64,000 bases of DNA from assembly GCF_002104995.1 (NCBI RefSeq), contig NW_024468249.1, positions 186,001-250,000 of the forward strand, written 5' to 3'. Shown piece by piece: positions 44,625-57,705 of this stretch (position 1 is the stretch's first letter; each line of letters starts with the position of its first letter). Position numbers and translations under genes: made by a program. Source of the DNA: Linderina pennispora (lineage: Eukaryota > Kickxellomycota > Kickxellomycetes > Kickxellales > Kickxellaceae). Under the pieces are notes generated by a model. It ran no database searches, was not told the DNA's origin, and saw only the letters and a program-made list of their open reading frames with translations.

Positions 44625-45454
44625 TTCTATGAATTTGTATGTGAGGGGAATGGGAATAGTAGGTGTTGTCTATGGCAGGTGGGTGATGATGATAAGAAGA
44701 TGAGGAGTGACTTGCAAAAACAACGGACTGGCTTTTGCTAATATACTTCACCCTCAACCACTGTCTTGATGGACCGTGTATAGCGCCCCAGAAATGGGCT
44801 TTATTTCCGTATCGCCTTGTGCCGTTGGGGAGGGCTGTGCGCGAGGCGCAAGTGCGGGCCACACGCTGCAATCGACTCTTGTTCCCGTGTGATGCTCGGA
44901 ACCAGTCGGAATTGCGGTCCAATCGTCCGCCATTGCTTACTGACATCCGCGGTTGCACATACTGCTTCTTTTTTTTTTTCCCAAGAGATCTCTTCCCTTA
45001 GACTCCTTGGTTTGGGGCTATTAGTAAGTAAATACCCGTTTTCATCGCTGTTCACAGAGGGTCGTTGGCGCTTTCCCCTCTAAGATAGGGAAGGAGCGTC
45101 GGCCACGGGCATTACCGCCTCCTTTTTACCGGCCAGCAATATCCTTGTTCGATTATGCAAGAGCCAGATCTAATATCTCTGATCAGGCGGGCTGGGCTGC
45201 TTGCATCGCCGGTTTCAGCTACATCATAGAGCCGGGCGTCTTGGCTTTATGCATAGCAGGTCCTGCGGCATTCCGAGATTCATGCCCGCTGGAACTTCCG
45301 TTGCAAGTTTGAGCCCGCGCCGTTTAGTTCCAAGGCGACTTTGGGGTTTAATATCGCTTGTAGGTAACACTGGCAATGCTGGTATCAGACTTCTTGTCCA
45401 AACATAGGTACTGCTCTAGCAAAAGCGAGGCTAAGGCAGGAGTGTGTAGGTGGT
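44625..45454. other. Intergenic
   Basis: 830 bp between the RCF2-like start and the 3' end of the Ran gene. No gene, tRNA or repeat recognised. Confidence 0.4.
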
Positions 45455-46094
45455 TCAGAGGTCCTCGTCTTCTTCAGGAAGAGGCAGAGCTGCCTGCTGC
45501 AGCAATATCTGCACTGATATGCCTGCAACAGGCTGGTGTCAATCTGAGTCTCAGGCAGAGCCAGGGCTGGGGCCTGGACGAACTCCAGGCTGTCGTCGTT
45601 GAGGAGCCTTCGAGCAAGCCACAGGAAGGACCTTTTCAATATTACGCTTGAACTTGGCCGAGACATCGTAGTACTGTAGGTTCTTCCTGTGGAAGGCGAT
45701 GGTCTTGGCCTTAACCTTCCGCTCCTTGATATCGACCTTGTTACCGCACAGAACAATGGGGATGTTCCCGCAGACACGGACAAGATCGTGGTACCACTTG
45801 GACGCGCTATTATAGGTGATACGCGATGTGATGTCGAACATGATAATAGCACACTGGCTCTCGGTGTAGCAACTGTCGCACAGGTCCGCTGAACCTCCCT
45901 TGACCAGGAGTATCCCAAGTGTTGAAAATGATCTCACCCTTGTTGGTGGTGAACTTCAAGGGGTGGACCTCGACACCGGTGGTAGCGACGTGTTTCCTCT
46001 CGAATTCCTCAGAGATAAGACGCCTAATGAGGGTGGTCTTCCCACAGCCGCCATCACCGATTAGAGCAAGCTTGAAAATGGGAACCTGGGCCAT
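45455..46094 (-). CDS. GSP1: Ran/Gsp1 GTPase, divergent
   Basis: Small GTPase of nucleocytoplasmic transport, about 211 aa, no intron. G1 GDGGCGKTT, effector [11 protein letters not shown]3 WDTPGQG (Ran is WDTAGQE), then, after discounting an extra C near 45885, [20 protein letters not shown] aligned to the switch II region, G4 GNKVD, G5 [13 protein letters not shown], and the acidic Ran tail [10 protein letters not shown]. Four insertions in total. Switch II is clearly changed (GLRDGYY in Ran). It may be a paralogue rather than the main Ran. Its partner RanGAP is also in the window at 59730. Confidence 0.88.
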
Positions 46095-46453
46095 TGGCAA
46101 TAGATAAGGAGAGGTAAAAGTTGAATAACGGGAAATTGCTAGAACAAAGAATCTGAAGTCTGGCTGTAGGAGCAGGACGCGTTTATACTTGGTGTAGTAG
46201 CCCTGTGGTGCTCATGCTGCGGAATTTCTTATGCCACAACGCCTTCGCTTGCTTTTCCCCAGCAATCTTCAATGGAAGGATCGCTGGTGCTTGTTGCCAG
46301 CAGTCCTCATCAACAGCCGATGAAGCTGCAAGTGCACCGGTTTCCACCGTTTATCCTAGGGCTGTTCATCTGAGAATACAAACTACCCAAGTAGTCATAG
46401 AATCACTGACGTCATGTCGCATACCAGTAGAAAGCAATGGAGGTGCTCATATA
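46095..46453. other. Intergenic
   Basis: 359 bp between the Ran start and the acyltransferase stop. Presumed Ran promoter only. Confidence 0.4.
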
Positions 46454-48059
46454 TTAATAGACTAGTTCAGCAAAGTCGCGCCAGAACTCGTTCTTCAAGA
46501 CGCCGTCCATTACCGAAGGCGTGTCACAGATATTGACAAGAATATCTTTGCTCGGGGGTGGCGAAGGGAGAATAATAAATACACCTGTGCCGAAGTCAGG
46601 ATGTATTGTTGAAAACACCTGCACGCCATTGGCCAAAGTCCGCAGCGTACATCTTGGTAGAAGCAATATTTGTCGTTGTTGTCACAACCTTGTAGTTCAT
46701 TGCAATGGCAAGGGAATTAATCGCATGTGTCTCACCGGAATCAGTTATATCGTAGGCTTGTCCAATGCAGCGGCATGGTAAGCGCCGATATCTGTGACCG
46801 AATTTGGCTAGCAACCACAGCAATAGTCTTAGCAGTAATAGGCTGATGTGCCTGGTGCAGTGGGGTGAGAACAAATTCGCCGAATATCGGATTGCCCATG
46901 TAGTTCAACTCTGCCATACCAAGATGTCGGCGATAGTCAACAACGACCAAAGTCCAGTGTTCGCCTGCAGCTCCATTAATCCAATCGGCTAGTTTTGCCA
47001 CCCAACCCCGACTTGTCATTGTCACAGCCTGTTCGTGGACCCCTGTGCAAAACTGCAGAAATGATGTCGTTAGTGGACAGACGTGTCCCGTGTGGCAAGT
47101 GCTCGAGTACTTGACTGCGAAGCCCATCAATCTTGGCACGCGAAATCCGGAATAGATGCCCGCGCGGTGAAGCAGGACTGGTCAAATAGCTCGCCAGCCT
47201 TCCTGCGCGTGCTAGGCGAGAGCCACATTATGAAATCTGCCACGCGGGATTTTGCTGAAAGCACCTTGCTGGTTGTTTCGTTGAGGGGTGCGCGCTCGCT
47301 CGGTAAATGCTTGCTGATGATATCGGCACCAAAGCAGAAGGTTGCTTCCGCCACAGGTACGCCAGCTATTAGTGCACGTGTCTCATCCGCCCAGCGGTTG
47401 AGGAGTGTCATAATAGTGGTACCATCAGCAATACCATGGTTGAAGCTAATCGAAATAGCCATCCCGCTGTTGTCTTTTAGTCGCACGACGTGAACACGCA
47501 ACAGTTTGACCTTCCTAGTAGCGCTGTCAAGGTATGGGGCCTGCTCGACAGGAACCAGGTCACTGGGCCATGTCGTAGGGTTGAACCCAACAGACTGTAT
47601 CTTGCTGAAGTGCACCAAAGACTGCGACTCACGGTATGCAGGCATATTTAGGTTAGTCCTTGTCGACAATCACCTCCATTCCACCGCCTCGTGTCTGCTT
47701 GAAGATCACCAGCAAACCAGGGACAGAGGGAAAGGGTCCGATAGAACCCCTCCTCGAGCTTGTCGCCTGGCATGAAGTCCTCATCGCTAGCGTCATTGGC
47801 GTAGAAGAAGAGCATTGGCACTGTTATATACGAGATTAGCATATCGAAGTCGTCTGCAGATATACTTTTGCGATATGATGCTGTTTACGAAGTGGTCCAT
47901 AGGTAAAGGGAGTAAGAGCTGTAAGACTGGATAACGAAAAGTTGAAATGTTTTTTGCTAGAAGCCCTGCTTCCAGCACTTCTATAGGAAACATCAGAGGA
48001 TATAGGGTGTGGGCGAGTTTTCTGGTGAGAACCAATCCATGAGGCGTAGTCTTATTCAA
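46454..48059 (-). CDS. BAHD-type (HxxxD) acyltransferase
   Basis: Acyl-CoA-dependent transferase of the HCT/trichothecene-acetyltransferase fold. The catalytic HxxxD is seen as SFNHGIADGTT (near 47430), the structural DFG motif as YAADFGQW (near 46640). Other pieces: SYITVPMLFFYANDASDEDF, LSLCPWFAGDLQ, STNDIISAVLH, GVFIILPSP and the end EFWRDFAELVY. At least five frame changes separate them. The start is unclear: the open frame begins at 48059 with no ATG, a TATA-like TTTATATATT lies at 48071-48080, and MFPIEVLEAG near 47993 could be the first methionine. A secondary-metabolite acylation role is inferred. Confidence 0.75.
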
Positions 48060-48401
48060 AGCAACTGGCGAATATATAAAGTGAGACAGTGCATTGTTTA
48101 ACGTGGTGGCTGTGACTTCAGCTATCTGTCTAAATGGTGGCTGTTCACACTCTGAACGCCATGTATCCAGGGTTGGATAGCTTGTTGCAATTTATAGAGA
48201 AACATGTTTGGAGGCGACCTCACAAGCCTGCCTGAATTACCTAATTAAGAACAATGGCTATACATACTATTTCAAATCACACATGTATATTCAGTATCTG
48301 ACAAAAAGTTGCTAACCAGGGCTACGGCATTGCAGTTACTAGTTTAACTTGGGTACGCTATTCAACACATTATATGAAGGCCATGAGTAACCATGTGGTT
48401 T
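48060..48401. other. Intergenic
   Basis: AT-rich; presumed acyltransferase promoter. Nothing else supported. Confidence 0.35.
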
Positions 48402-48495
48402 CATACCTGACCTAGTAAAATGTAGATCTATGCTCAGTGAGCGGAATTCCGGACTACCAATCAGTTTATCGTCCTGTGTGGTCTTTCTCGACGTT
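48402..48495 (-). repeat. Dispersed repeat, copy B
   Basis: Diverged copy of the repeat at 37583-37674, in opposite orientation. Shares the stretch ATTCCGCTCACT and the peptide pattern PEFRSL-x2-D-x3-TR-x-G. Confidence 0.6.
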
Positions 48496-49235
48496 GTGTA
48501 TTGAATGCAATAACATATATGTAGAATGAATGAAAATTGGCCGAGAGACCAGCGTAGTGATGGGCTATCCACTCTCTGAGCCGCATCGGCATTTTGATTT
48601 TCCTGATTGTTTAATTACATTCTCTTTAAATTGAATGTTTCGGCAGCAGCCGCCTCAGATCCCTCACTCCTTGACAAGCTTGCCATCAGCCAGCAACCCC
48701 AGCGAAGCACAAGGCAGTGGATAGATGGGTAACTAGCATCATTACATTGGCTTCTCGGCCAATTTTCAGTGTTTAGCCTCGTTCATGGCGGTACAGGAGC
48801 GTGTTAGCGGTCGGATTCCAATAAGGAAGAGGGCTATGTGTAGTGAGAAGCATTATCAGGCAGTGCCCTTCACCCGATCAGAAATGCGCCGGCAGACAGA
48901 CACTCATGGACTGTGGATATTTTAAATAGCAGGGCTTTTATACTGACTCAGGTGCTCGCCAGCCAACCATGTCGATGGACTTCAACGCTGGCAACCCTAG
49001 CTATTCGTACTGCACCCAATGCAGCTATTTTTTGCAATCATTTCTACCCACTCGTACGGACCTGGGACACGGGACCTGTGGCCCTTGTAATCCTGGATGG
49101 TATAAGGCAATCATGCAGATTCCAAAAAATAAAAAAACCGTGCGGCGGTTTTCTTCCTGCCACTCTTCGCTTTTCACCTTTTCGTTTTTATTTCTTGCAT
49201 TTGTTTCGCTGTTTCTCAATCAGCATACGCATACA
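48496..49235. other. Intergenic
   Basis: 740 bp before the ZZ/EF-hand gene, ending with a pyrimidine-rich leader. No gene supported. Confidence 0.35.
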
Positions 49236-51143
49236 ATGTCAGCAGGACCCGTCGCTGCAGCCGCGGCTAAGCATGGTAACGCTGGGGCTCCTGGCAGGCG
49301 TTGCAGGGCTCTGGGTATACTCGGCCATGCGTCAGCAGCGTCAAGAAGAAAATACACCACCACCCACAGGCCGGCGTCGGACACGGCGGCAATCGTCGAC
49401 CAACAGCGAATTTATGTCTCTTGGCAGCGAAGCAGCAGCAGCCGCGGCAGCCGTTGGCCGGCATAACACCACATTGCGACGTACCGGTACGATTCGGCGG
49501 CCGCGCCGACAAACGACTGGCTCGCTCAACGGCACATCCTCAGCAACACAGCTCACAGCTGACCCACCGCAGCCTACAGTATCTGACATTAATGATGTGA
49601 GCGAGCCGACGGCATTGTCGAGCCGTGCATCGCAGGCGAGCCGGCAGCACATGGATAGCGACTCGGAGTCAGAAGAAGAGACAGGGGCGGACAAGGAGAT
49701 GCGGCTGCTGGCGCTACTGTGTGCGATCTCTGAGGACCAGTCGCGGAGGGCTGGCGTGGTGCACCGCGGTATGACGTGCAATAACTGTAGCGAGGTACCG
49801 ATCCGCGGCGTCCCGATACAAGTGTGCGCAATGTGCCGACTACGACCTGTGCGAGGCATGTGAAGCCCACGACGTCCATCGCCATCACGTACTGCTGAAA
49901 ATCGCTGTGCCTGTGCCGTCGTTGATGAATCCACGCACGCCTTTGGTAGCGGCGGTTCTACCCGGGCGACTTGGAGCCGCGTGAGCTGCCGCGCGACATC
50001 AGCGAGCCACTTGAGGCTTCCACGCACCTGCACCCGGTCGACCTGGCCAGCCTGTACTGCGAGTTCTGCGTACTGGCCAGCATTGCCGAGGACGGCCGTG
50101 AGGTCATCACACGCGACACCTTCTTCACATGTCCTGGGCCAGTTCGGTGGCTCGCGGTCCGTGCTGGCCGCGCGGCTCTTCGCCTACTTCGACGCGGACT
50201 GCGACGGCGTGTTGACGTTCCCTGAGCTGGCACGCAGCTTCTCCGTGTATAACAAGGGTACATTGGCCGAGAAGACCCCGCACGTATTCCGTGCCTATGA
50301 CGTTGACGGTGACTGGCAAAATCAGTCGCGACGACCTTCGAATCATGCTCGAGGCGTTTGCTGACACAAACCGCGACCTGACGCGCAACATGGTGCACAC
50401 AATGGAGGATGATATCCTTCGAGGAGCCCGCCAAGCTGCTGCCGGGCCAGCCCATCTCAGGCTGCCTTCACCGCCCCCATTCCCCGCCGACTCGCCCTCA
50501 GCGCTAGACAAGGAAGTCTCGGCTCTGCGTGCCGAAGTCATGGCCATGCGCGAGTCGTCTGCTGCGCGCCGCGTCGCCATGCTACCGGTACGCACACGCG
50601 AACCCAGCGAGTCTGAGAACACCGCCGAACCGCGCAACACAAGCCGGACCAGCAGTCGCGCCAGTGCCCGCATTGACTCGGGCCGCGAGCCCGACGATCA
50701 CAACGGTAGTAGCTCCAGCTCTGTCTCCTTCGCTGCCACCACCTCAGCTACCATCGGCACCGTGGCCTCGCTGAGCACCCCGCGCCCGCCTGTCCACCCG
50801 ACTGGCCCAAGCACTGTGTCCAGTACCGCTGCTCCCGTCCAGCAGCCACCGCTGCCCGAATCCAGCACTGTCCAGCCGCGCCTGCAGATGCGCGAGCCGC
50901 TCCAGGGCATGCAGAGGGCTGCCACGTCGACTCATGCGTCGATGGATGAGCTTGACGAGGAGTACGATATGCCGGTGATGGAGGCCCTGAGCCAGGACGC
51001 CATTCCGCCTGATGATTGACGATATCTTTGCAGAGGCTATGCCTGCAGACCCGACGTGCCTGGAGTACGACGAGTTCTGCAGCCATCTGCAGCGCAATGC
51101 CGGCCTGGCCATATACCTGGAGGTCCTGGGCAGCATTTTCTGA
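49236..51143 (+). CDS. ZZ zinc-finger and EF-hand membrane protein
   Basis: About 632 aa, no intron. One predicted N-terminal membrane helix (VTLGLLAGVAGLWVYSAM), a basic Ser/Thr-rich linker, an acidic patch, then a ZZ finger: CNNC, KCAQC, DLCEAC, HDVHRHH (near 49780-49900). Two EF hands follow: DADCDGVLTFPE (near 50200) and DVDGDGKISRDD (near 50320), both with the 1-3-5-12 acidic ligands. A Ser/Thr/Pro-rich region and a last helical segment ending YLEVLGSIF close it. Nine one-base insertions are needed; three of them (50419-50483) restore frame together. Function unknown; a membrane-anchored calcium sensor is a guess. Confidence 0.75.
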
Positions 51144-51311
51144 GGTGCTGACTCCGCTTCCTTTATTAAATTACCTGATCGCCCGTTTGGCCTGCGTAAA
51201 GCGCGTTTTTTTCGCGTTCAGTCTGCAGCATGAAAGAAAAGCGCAAAGTCACTTTTTGGCTTTCCTTGCAACTGGTCGCTATTCCTAATACTTTTTTCTT
51301 TTCAACCACAA

Positions 51312-53227
<1,916 letters not shown>

Positions 53228-53233
53228 TATAAA
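53228..53233 (+). promoter_or_regulatory. TATA box of GH31 gene
   Basis: TATAAA within GATATAAAGG, 124 bp upstream of the ATG at 53357. Confidence 0.5.
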
Positions 53234-53356
53234 GGAGCTTCCACCCAGTGGATCCATGTGCCTCTTCACTCCACGATCACCCACCCATTCCTTCCCCTTC
53301 TGTTTACTACACTGATAATCCTATCCTCATAGATAATCGTCTTATTCCTCTTGAAC

Positions 53357-55951
53357 ATGAAAGTAACGTGCAGCATCCTTGCACTAGTGTTCCTCTCAGC
53401 CACTGCTGAAGCCCTTGCTATTGGCAGACTCAAGCCCGGCTCTGTTTTCCAAGCGTGATACCAGCGCGTGTCCGGGCTACAAGGTTGTTAATAAGCAAGA
53501 CACTGCGACTGGGTTCACTGCATCGCTCAAACTCGCTGGTACACCCTGCAATGCCTATGGCAACGATATTGATGACCTGAAGCTCGATGTGCGCTTTGAT
53601 TCAAAGAACCGCCTCCAAGTACACGTGCAAGGACACGGCTGGCAAGCAGTTCCAGATCCCCAGCTCGGTTCATGCCCTGAACAAGGGCTCCGGCGTCAGC
53701 AGCAGTGGCAGCAGCTTAAAGTTCAGCTACTTCCAGGACGCCAAGAACGGCTTTGGTTTCAAAGTGTCGCGTGGTACTGAGACGATCTTTGACACAACCG
53801 GCCACCCGCTGATCTTCGAGGACCAGTACATTGAGGTGACATCGAACCTGCCCAGCAACGCCAACATCTACGGTATCGGTGAGACCCCAGAGTGGTTCCG
53901 TCGCAGCACCACCAACAACACCAAGACCCTGTGGTCCCGTGGAGGATCGTATCTCCTTGGTGAGAACATCTATGGCTCGCAAACAATTCACATGGAGCTG
54001 CGCAATGGCAAGTTCCACGGCGCCTACCTGCACAACTTCCACGGCATGGATATTGTTCTCGACAACAACGCGATCCAGTACCGTATACTTGGCGGAACCG
54101 CCGATTTCTACTTCCTCAACGGCCCCACCGCACTCGATGTCATCGACCAGTACACGGATCTGGTTGGCCGTCCTGCCCGCATTCCGTACTGGGCACTTGG
54201 TTTCCACAACTGCCGCTACGGATACAAGGATCTGGCCGAGATTGAGGAGGTCGTGGCCAACTACTCCAAGGCCAACATTCCGCTCGAGTCCCAGTGGGCG
54301 GATGTCGACTACAAGGACAAGTTTGTCGAGTACACATTCGACCCCAAGCTGTTCCCGCTCGAAGGAGTTCCAGCGTTTCGCCAGCGAGCTGCACAGCAAG
54401 GACCAGAAGCTTGTGCTTATCACACAGCCGGCTGTCCACCGCAATTCGTCTCTAGGAACCTATGCGCGTGGCAAGGCGCTTGATGTCTTCGTCAAGAACC
54501 CTGATGGGTCCTGAGTTTGTCAGCCAGGGCTGGCCCGGATACACTCCGTTCCCGGACTGGTTCGCACCCAACACCAATGAGTGGTACAGCGGCGAGATTT
54601 CGCGCTTCCTGGACAAGATCTCCGTGGACGGTCTCTGGCTCGACCAGAACGAGGCGTCGTCATTCTGCACTGGCAGCTTGCGGATCGGGTATCCCTGAGG
54701 AAGTGATCCCGCCATTCCCCTGGGAGGCTGGCGCGATTCCCCCGCGCGAGCCCAATGCCACCAACCTGCTGCAGGTGCCCCCATACAAGATCAACAACCG
54801 GGAGGTTGAGCTGTCATCCTCGACTATTGACACCACGGCTGTCCACTACAACGGCGCGACCGAGTACAGCACGCACAACCTCTACGGCTACATGCACTCC
54901 AAGGCCGCATACGGCGCTCTGCTGAAGAAGCGTCCCAACAAGCGTCCGTTCCTGCTCAGCCCGGGAACAAGCGCTGGCTCGGGTGCCTTTGCCGCCCACT
55001 GGACTGGCGACAATGCCGCTACCTTTAAGGATCCTGCACATCACCATTGCCGCTATGCTCGACCACGGCATCTTTGGTATCCCGATGATCGGCTCCGATA
55101 TCTGCGGCTTCTCTGGCGATACCACCGAGGAGCTGTGCGCACGCTGGGTCGAGGTCGGCGCATTCTATCCGTTTGCCCGCGACCACTACTTTGTCAGCTC
55201 TCTGCCGCACGAGCTGTACCGCTGGGAGTCCGTGGCCGAGGCCAGCCGCCGTGCCCTGGGCATCCGCTACACTCTGCTGCCGTACATCTATACTGCGAAC
55301 CAGTATGCCGTCGAGAAGGGCTGGCCGATTGCCCGTCCCCTTGTGTTTGAGTTCTCCAGCGCTTCGCAGACTGTCGGCATTGACACGCAGTTCCTTATTG
55401 GTGACGGCATTCTGATTTCGCCGGTGCTGACCCAGGGCGCAACCACCGTCGACGCCTTCTTCCCTGCCGGTGTCTGGTACGACTGGTACAACTACAAGGC
55501 CATCTGGGCGTCCAACAATGTTGTGAAGCTTGACGCTCCGCTCGAGCACGTCAACGTGCACATTCGCGGCGGCAAGATCATCCCGGCCCAGGTTCCTGGC
55601 CTGACCACGACCGAGTCGCGCAAGGGTGACTTCTCGATCATTGTCGCTGCTGATGTCGAGGGCTCGGCTGAGGGCAAGCTGTACTGGGACGATGGCGAGA
55701 CCCTGAGCACCGCGCACAGGTGGGTCAACTTTGCCTATCACGACTACAACCTCGCCATTAGCTCGACTAGCGGCAGCTACACAGTGCCGCCTCCCCTGAC
55801 CAAGATTGTCCTGCTGGGTGTCGGCGGTGTCACATCTGTCAAGGTCAACGGTGTTGCAGTCGCAGCCAAGTTCACCACAAAGAACAACAGCACGGTCATC
55901 GAAGGACTGAAGATCAACCTCAGTGCCAGCACCAAGGTCACATTTGTGTAG
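53357..55951 (+). CDS. Secreted GH31 alpha-glucosidase
   Basis: About 862 aa. Signal peptide MKVTCSILALVFLSATAEA, then a possible Kex2-type KR site (FSKRDTSACPGYKV). N-terminal beta domain with NIYGIGETPEWFRR; barrel with IPYWALGFHNCRYGYK and WADVDYKDKF. Nucleophile Asp in DGLWLDQNEASSF (codon 54642-54644; the usual motif is WIDMNE, so Met is replaced by Gln). Acid/base Asp in HWTGDN (codon 55009-55011). C-terminal GIPMIGSDICGF, DHYFVSSLPHELYRWESV, GKLYWDDGETL. Releases glucose from starch- or maltose-type substrates outside the cell. Six one-base insertions (near 53425, 53620, 54361, 54506, 54690, 55031). Confidence 0.93.
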
Positions 55952-56153
55952 TTGGCAGGCTGCCAATATGCATACGGCCATACCTGGTTAAAATTGACGG
56001 GATGCAGTTTGCTTTGCAGCGATTCTAATAAATCGACATACACTTCATAGTTCAGCCTAGGACATACCATCATGAGAGCTAATGATGCAACTGTGCTTCG
56101 CGAGGAACCATATGGCTTTTTCTTGGGACATAGCGAACATGGGCGAATCGCTG

Positions 56154-57422
56154 CTACGCAGCAAGCGACTTCCAGTATTTCCGCTGGATCTTGAGCACAC
56201 CATTGACTACATCCCTGCCGATATCCGATGGCTTGGCGTTAAAGCACTCAGGCACCTCAGCCTCAGGATTCCAGGCCCCCTTGCAGCGCCAGTCCTCGTG
56301 GAAATGGCGCCTGGGCATCTGCACGCCATTGATCTCCTCCTCCGACAATGTTGCGTAGTCGCAGCGAGTGGCGGCCTGCGGTATCAACCCGGCGTCCCAC
56401 CGAATGTCCAGCAGCGTCTTGGTGCACGCTAGCATCGAGTTTGCAATCGCATCCAGATTGTACCCACCCTCAAGCGCTAGCACCAGCTTGTCTTTGCTCG
56501 CCAACCGCAGCATGCTGGTCATGACCGCGTAGCACTGCGGCGTGACCTTGCACAGGCCGATCGGATCGCAGACCGCCGCGTCGAAGCCTGCCGACACAAT
56601 GACCATATCGGGGCCGAACTCACGCACAACCGGGATCACCACGCGTCGGAACGCATCCAGGTAGTCGCCGTCGCCCACGCCCTCGCACGGCCACGGAATG
56701 TTGATGTTGAAGCCCTCGCCACCGCCAGACCCCACCTTCTCCATGCGTCCCTCGTCACTCACCGGATAGAACTCCTCGCCGTCGTACCGGTGCAGCGATA
56801 TATACAGCACATCCTCTTTGTTATAGAAAGCCTCCTGGATGCCGTTGCCGTGGTGCACGTCCCAATCCACCACCACTATCTTTTCGGCTAACCGACGCGC
56901 CAGCAGATCATGCACTGCCACTGACACATTGTTAAACAGGCAGAATCCCATGGGCTTGTCTTGGCACGCATGGTGCCCCGGCGGCCGGATGATGGCCACG
57001 CCATAGCTCAGCCTGCCCAGCGCGACCTGCTCGCACAGCGCTAGCAGCGCGCCCGCACTGAGCTTCCCGCAGTAGTTTGATTCGCGGCACAGGTACACAT
57101 CCGAGTCGGCCAGATTACTCGCCTCAGCCAGCAGATTCGGCCGCTCCAGACTCTCGGTGCGCTGCATAAATTCCAGGTGCCTTGGTGTGTGCGCCCGCAG
57201 GAGCTCGGTGTCTGTAGCCAGTCGCGATTGCACCCGGGTCATCCGCGACAGAAGGCCGGACCGCTGCAGAATCTCGTATATCCAGTAGATGCGCCGCGGG
57301 TCTTCTGGGTGCGTCTCGTCGGGCTCATGTATGTCGGGCAGGATCTGGTGGTACTTCATGCGCACGTCAAACACGTAGCCGACGCGCGAGTCGTGCTGTG
57401 GCCGAGCTTTCTTTGGCGGCAT
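56154..57422 (-). CDS. Class II histone deacetylase, short form
   Basis: Intact 422-aa ORF. The catalytic domain is complete: RPPGHHACQDKPMGFCLFNN (GHH at 149-151), DWDVHHGNG (186-194, with zinc ligands D188 and H190), the second zinc Asp in IVSAGFDAAV, and LALEGGYN with the active-site tyrosine region. Closest in feel to Hda1/Clr3. It lacks the C-terminal Arb2 domain that Hda1 and Clr3 carry, ending soon after the catalytic fold. The loop GD-P-x-G reads CDPIGLC, a Gly to Cys change. Nuclear or cytosolic role open. Confidence 0.9.
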   Translation of the reverse strand: MPPKKARPQHDSRVGYVFDVRMKYHQILPDIHEPDETHPEDPRRIYWIYEILQRSGLLSRMTRVQSRLATDTELLRAHTPRHLEFMQRTESLERPNLLAEASNLADSDVYLCRESNYCGKLSAGALLALCEQVALGRLSYGVAIIRPPGHHACQDKPMGFCLFNNVSVAVHDLLARRLAEKIVVVDWDVHHGNGIQEAFYNKEDVLYISLHRYDGEEFYPVSDEGRMEKVGSGGGEGFNINIPWPCEGVGDGDYLDAFRRVVIPVVREFGPDMVIVSAGFDAAVCDPIGLCKVTPQCYAVMTSMLRLASKDKLVLALEGGYNLDAIANSMLACTKTLLDIRWDAGLIPQAATRCDYATLSEEEINGVQMPRRHFHEDWRCKGAWNPEAEVPECFNAKPSDIGRDVVNGVLKIQRKYWKSLAA

Positions 57423-57705
57423 TGTATGTTGAATTGCTGACTAGCAACGCAGAGCAGGGAGTAGTGCAAAAAAAAAAAAGAAGATATCTCTGAAGGAAAA
57501 CGAGGCAAGAGTTTGTTTGGGCGCCAGCACCATGCTTTTTTCGCCTTGCAAGGTGTGGCGCTGGCAACCCATTGTTGATCCACACCGCATGCAAACGGTG
57601 CTAGCAGATTTCTCTTCTGCTGACTTCAGAATTGAGCCCCTTCATTTCGAACGACAAATTCCTTCTTTTTTCTTTTCTCGCCTTTTTGCAACGCGCCTTT
57701 TCGAC

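Noticed and set aside
53716..54444. Minus-strand frame over the GH31 gene, and similar ones at 55025-55981
   Set aside because: Shadows of a conserved enzyme on the other strand.
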